Part shown: one piece after another, positions 7,328 to 7,494 of the stretch
How the letters are laid out: the number at the start of each line of letters is the position of its first letter
Position numbering within the stretch: position 1 is the first letter of the stretch
Assembly: GCA_025356505.1 (NCBI GenBank)
Contig: JANXSV010000376.1
Span: forward strand, 1-7,494
Length of the DNA stretch: 7,494 nucleotides
DNA from: Methylovirgula sp.
Lineage (GTDB): Bacteria; Pseudomonadota; Alphaproteobacteria; Rhizobiales; Beijerinckiaceae
Reading direction: 5' to 3'
Notes under the pieces: model-generated
What the model was told of the DNA's origin: nothing
Seen by the model: only the letters and a program-made list of their open reading frames with translations
Databases searched by the model: none
Translations under genes and position numbers: made by a program

Positions 7328-7394
7328 GTCGTGACAGTTTCAAGTGCTTTTAGATTGCCTATTTTTTAGCCGTTACGACTATGTTTTAGGCAAT
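7327..7394. repeat. Two interlocking inverted repeats after the oxidase-like gene
   Basis: Repeat A pairs AGTCGTGAC (7327-7335) with GTTACGACT (7372-7380), 9 bp with one G-T wobble. Repeat B pairs ATTGCCTA (7354-7361) with TAGGCAAT (7387-7394), 8 bp and perfect. The arms alternate (A, B, A', B'), which in RNA would be a pseudoknot and in DNA could be two operators. Repeat A begins at the last base of the stop codon. The set lies about 90-155 bp before the start site predicted from the sigma-54 promoter. Confidence 0.45.
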
Positions 7395-7419
7395 AACAAG
7401 CCGGTTGCTTTCAAAAATG

Positions 7420-7434
7420 AGGTAAAACTTACCT
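7420..7434. repeat. Short palindrome upstream of the sigma-54 promoter
   Basis: Perfect 6-bp arms AGGTAA (7420-7425) and TTACCT (7429-7434) surround AAC. It ends about 20 bp before the -24 box. Overlapping it, the minus strand reads TATCAG followed by GTAAGTT, a partial match to the IHF consensus WATCARNNNNTTR with its second half shifted by one base. Confidence 0.4.
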
Positions 7435-7452
7435 GATAAATCGACTTGGCGC

Positions 7453-7470
7453 GTTGGCACGAGCAATGCT
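7453..7470 (+). promoter_or_regulatory. Sigma-54 (RpoN) -24/-12 promoter reading out of the right edge
   Basis: TTGGCACG (7454-7461), 4 nt, then ATGCT (7466-7470) matches the known sigma-54 consensus YTGGCACG-N4-TTGCW except for one base. The invariant GG (7456-7457) and GC (7468-7469) are separated by exactly 10 nt. Transcription would start near 7482, and the controlled gene lies beyond the window. Such promoters need an activator ATPase bound upstream. Confidence 0.65.
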
Positions 7471-7494
7471 AAGAACACAGCATACCGCGGGAGA

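Overview
This window looks like a piece of an alphaproteobacterial chromosome, most likely Hyphomicrobiales (Rhizobiales). The Lon, ClpX, ClpP and trigger factor proteins read like the rhizobial/Brucella versions, and the gene order is the conserved protein quality-control cluster. The genus cannot be resolved by reading alone. Base composition is moderately GC-rich and even across the genes.

Layout. Four protein genes and one tRNA lie on the minus strand, so transcription runs from right to left: tRNA-Leu(UAG) (5783-5867), tig (4301-5707), clpP (3421-4053), clpX (2019-3284), and lon, which runs off the left edge (1-1694). On the plus strand, diverging from the tRNA, is one gene (6086-7327) for a Tat-exported protein with a multicopper-oxidase fold. 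The final 167 bases are non-coding. They carry inverted repeats and a near-consensus sigma-54 (-24/-12) promoter that points out of the right edge.

How the genes work together. Trigger factor meets nascent chains at the ribosome exit. ClpX unfolds substrates and feeds them to the ClpP protease. Lon is a second, independent ATP-dependent protease. The gaps suggest largely separate transcription units: tig has a good intrinsic terminator, and lon has its own promoter that closely matches the heat-shock (RpoH/sigma-32) consensus, followed by a leader of about 230 nt.

Most worth a second look: (1) the plus-strand protein keeps the multicopper-oxidase framework, but each of the four copper-binding motifs has lost its ligands, so it is probably a catalytically dead, FtsP/SufI-like protein; (2) the sigma-54 promoter with upstream dyads at the right edge; (3) the lon heat-shock promoter, whose -35 and -10 boxes each sit in an inverted repeat. 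I found no CRISPR array, insertion sequence, phage gene or wholly new multi-gene system.
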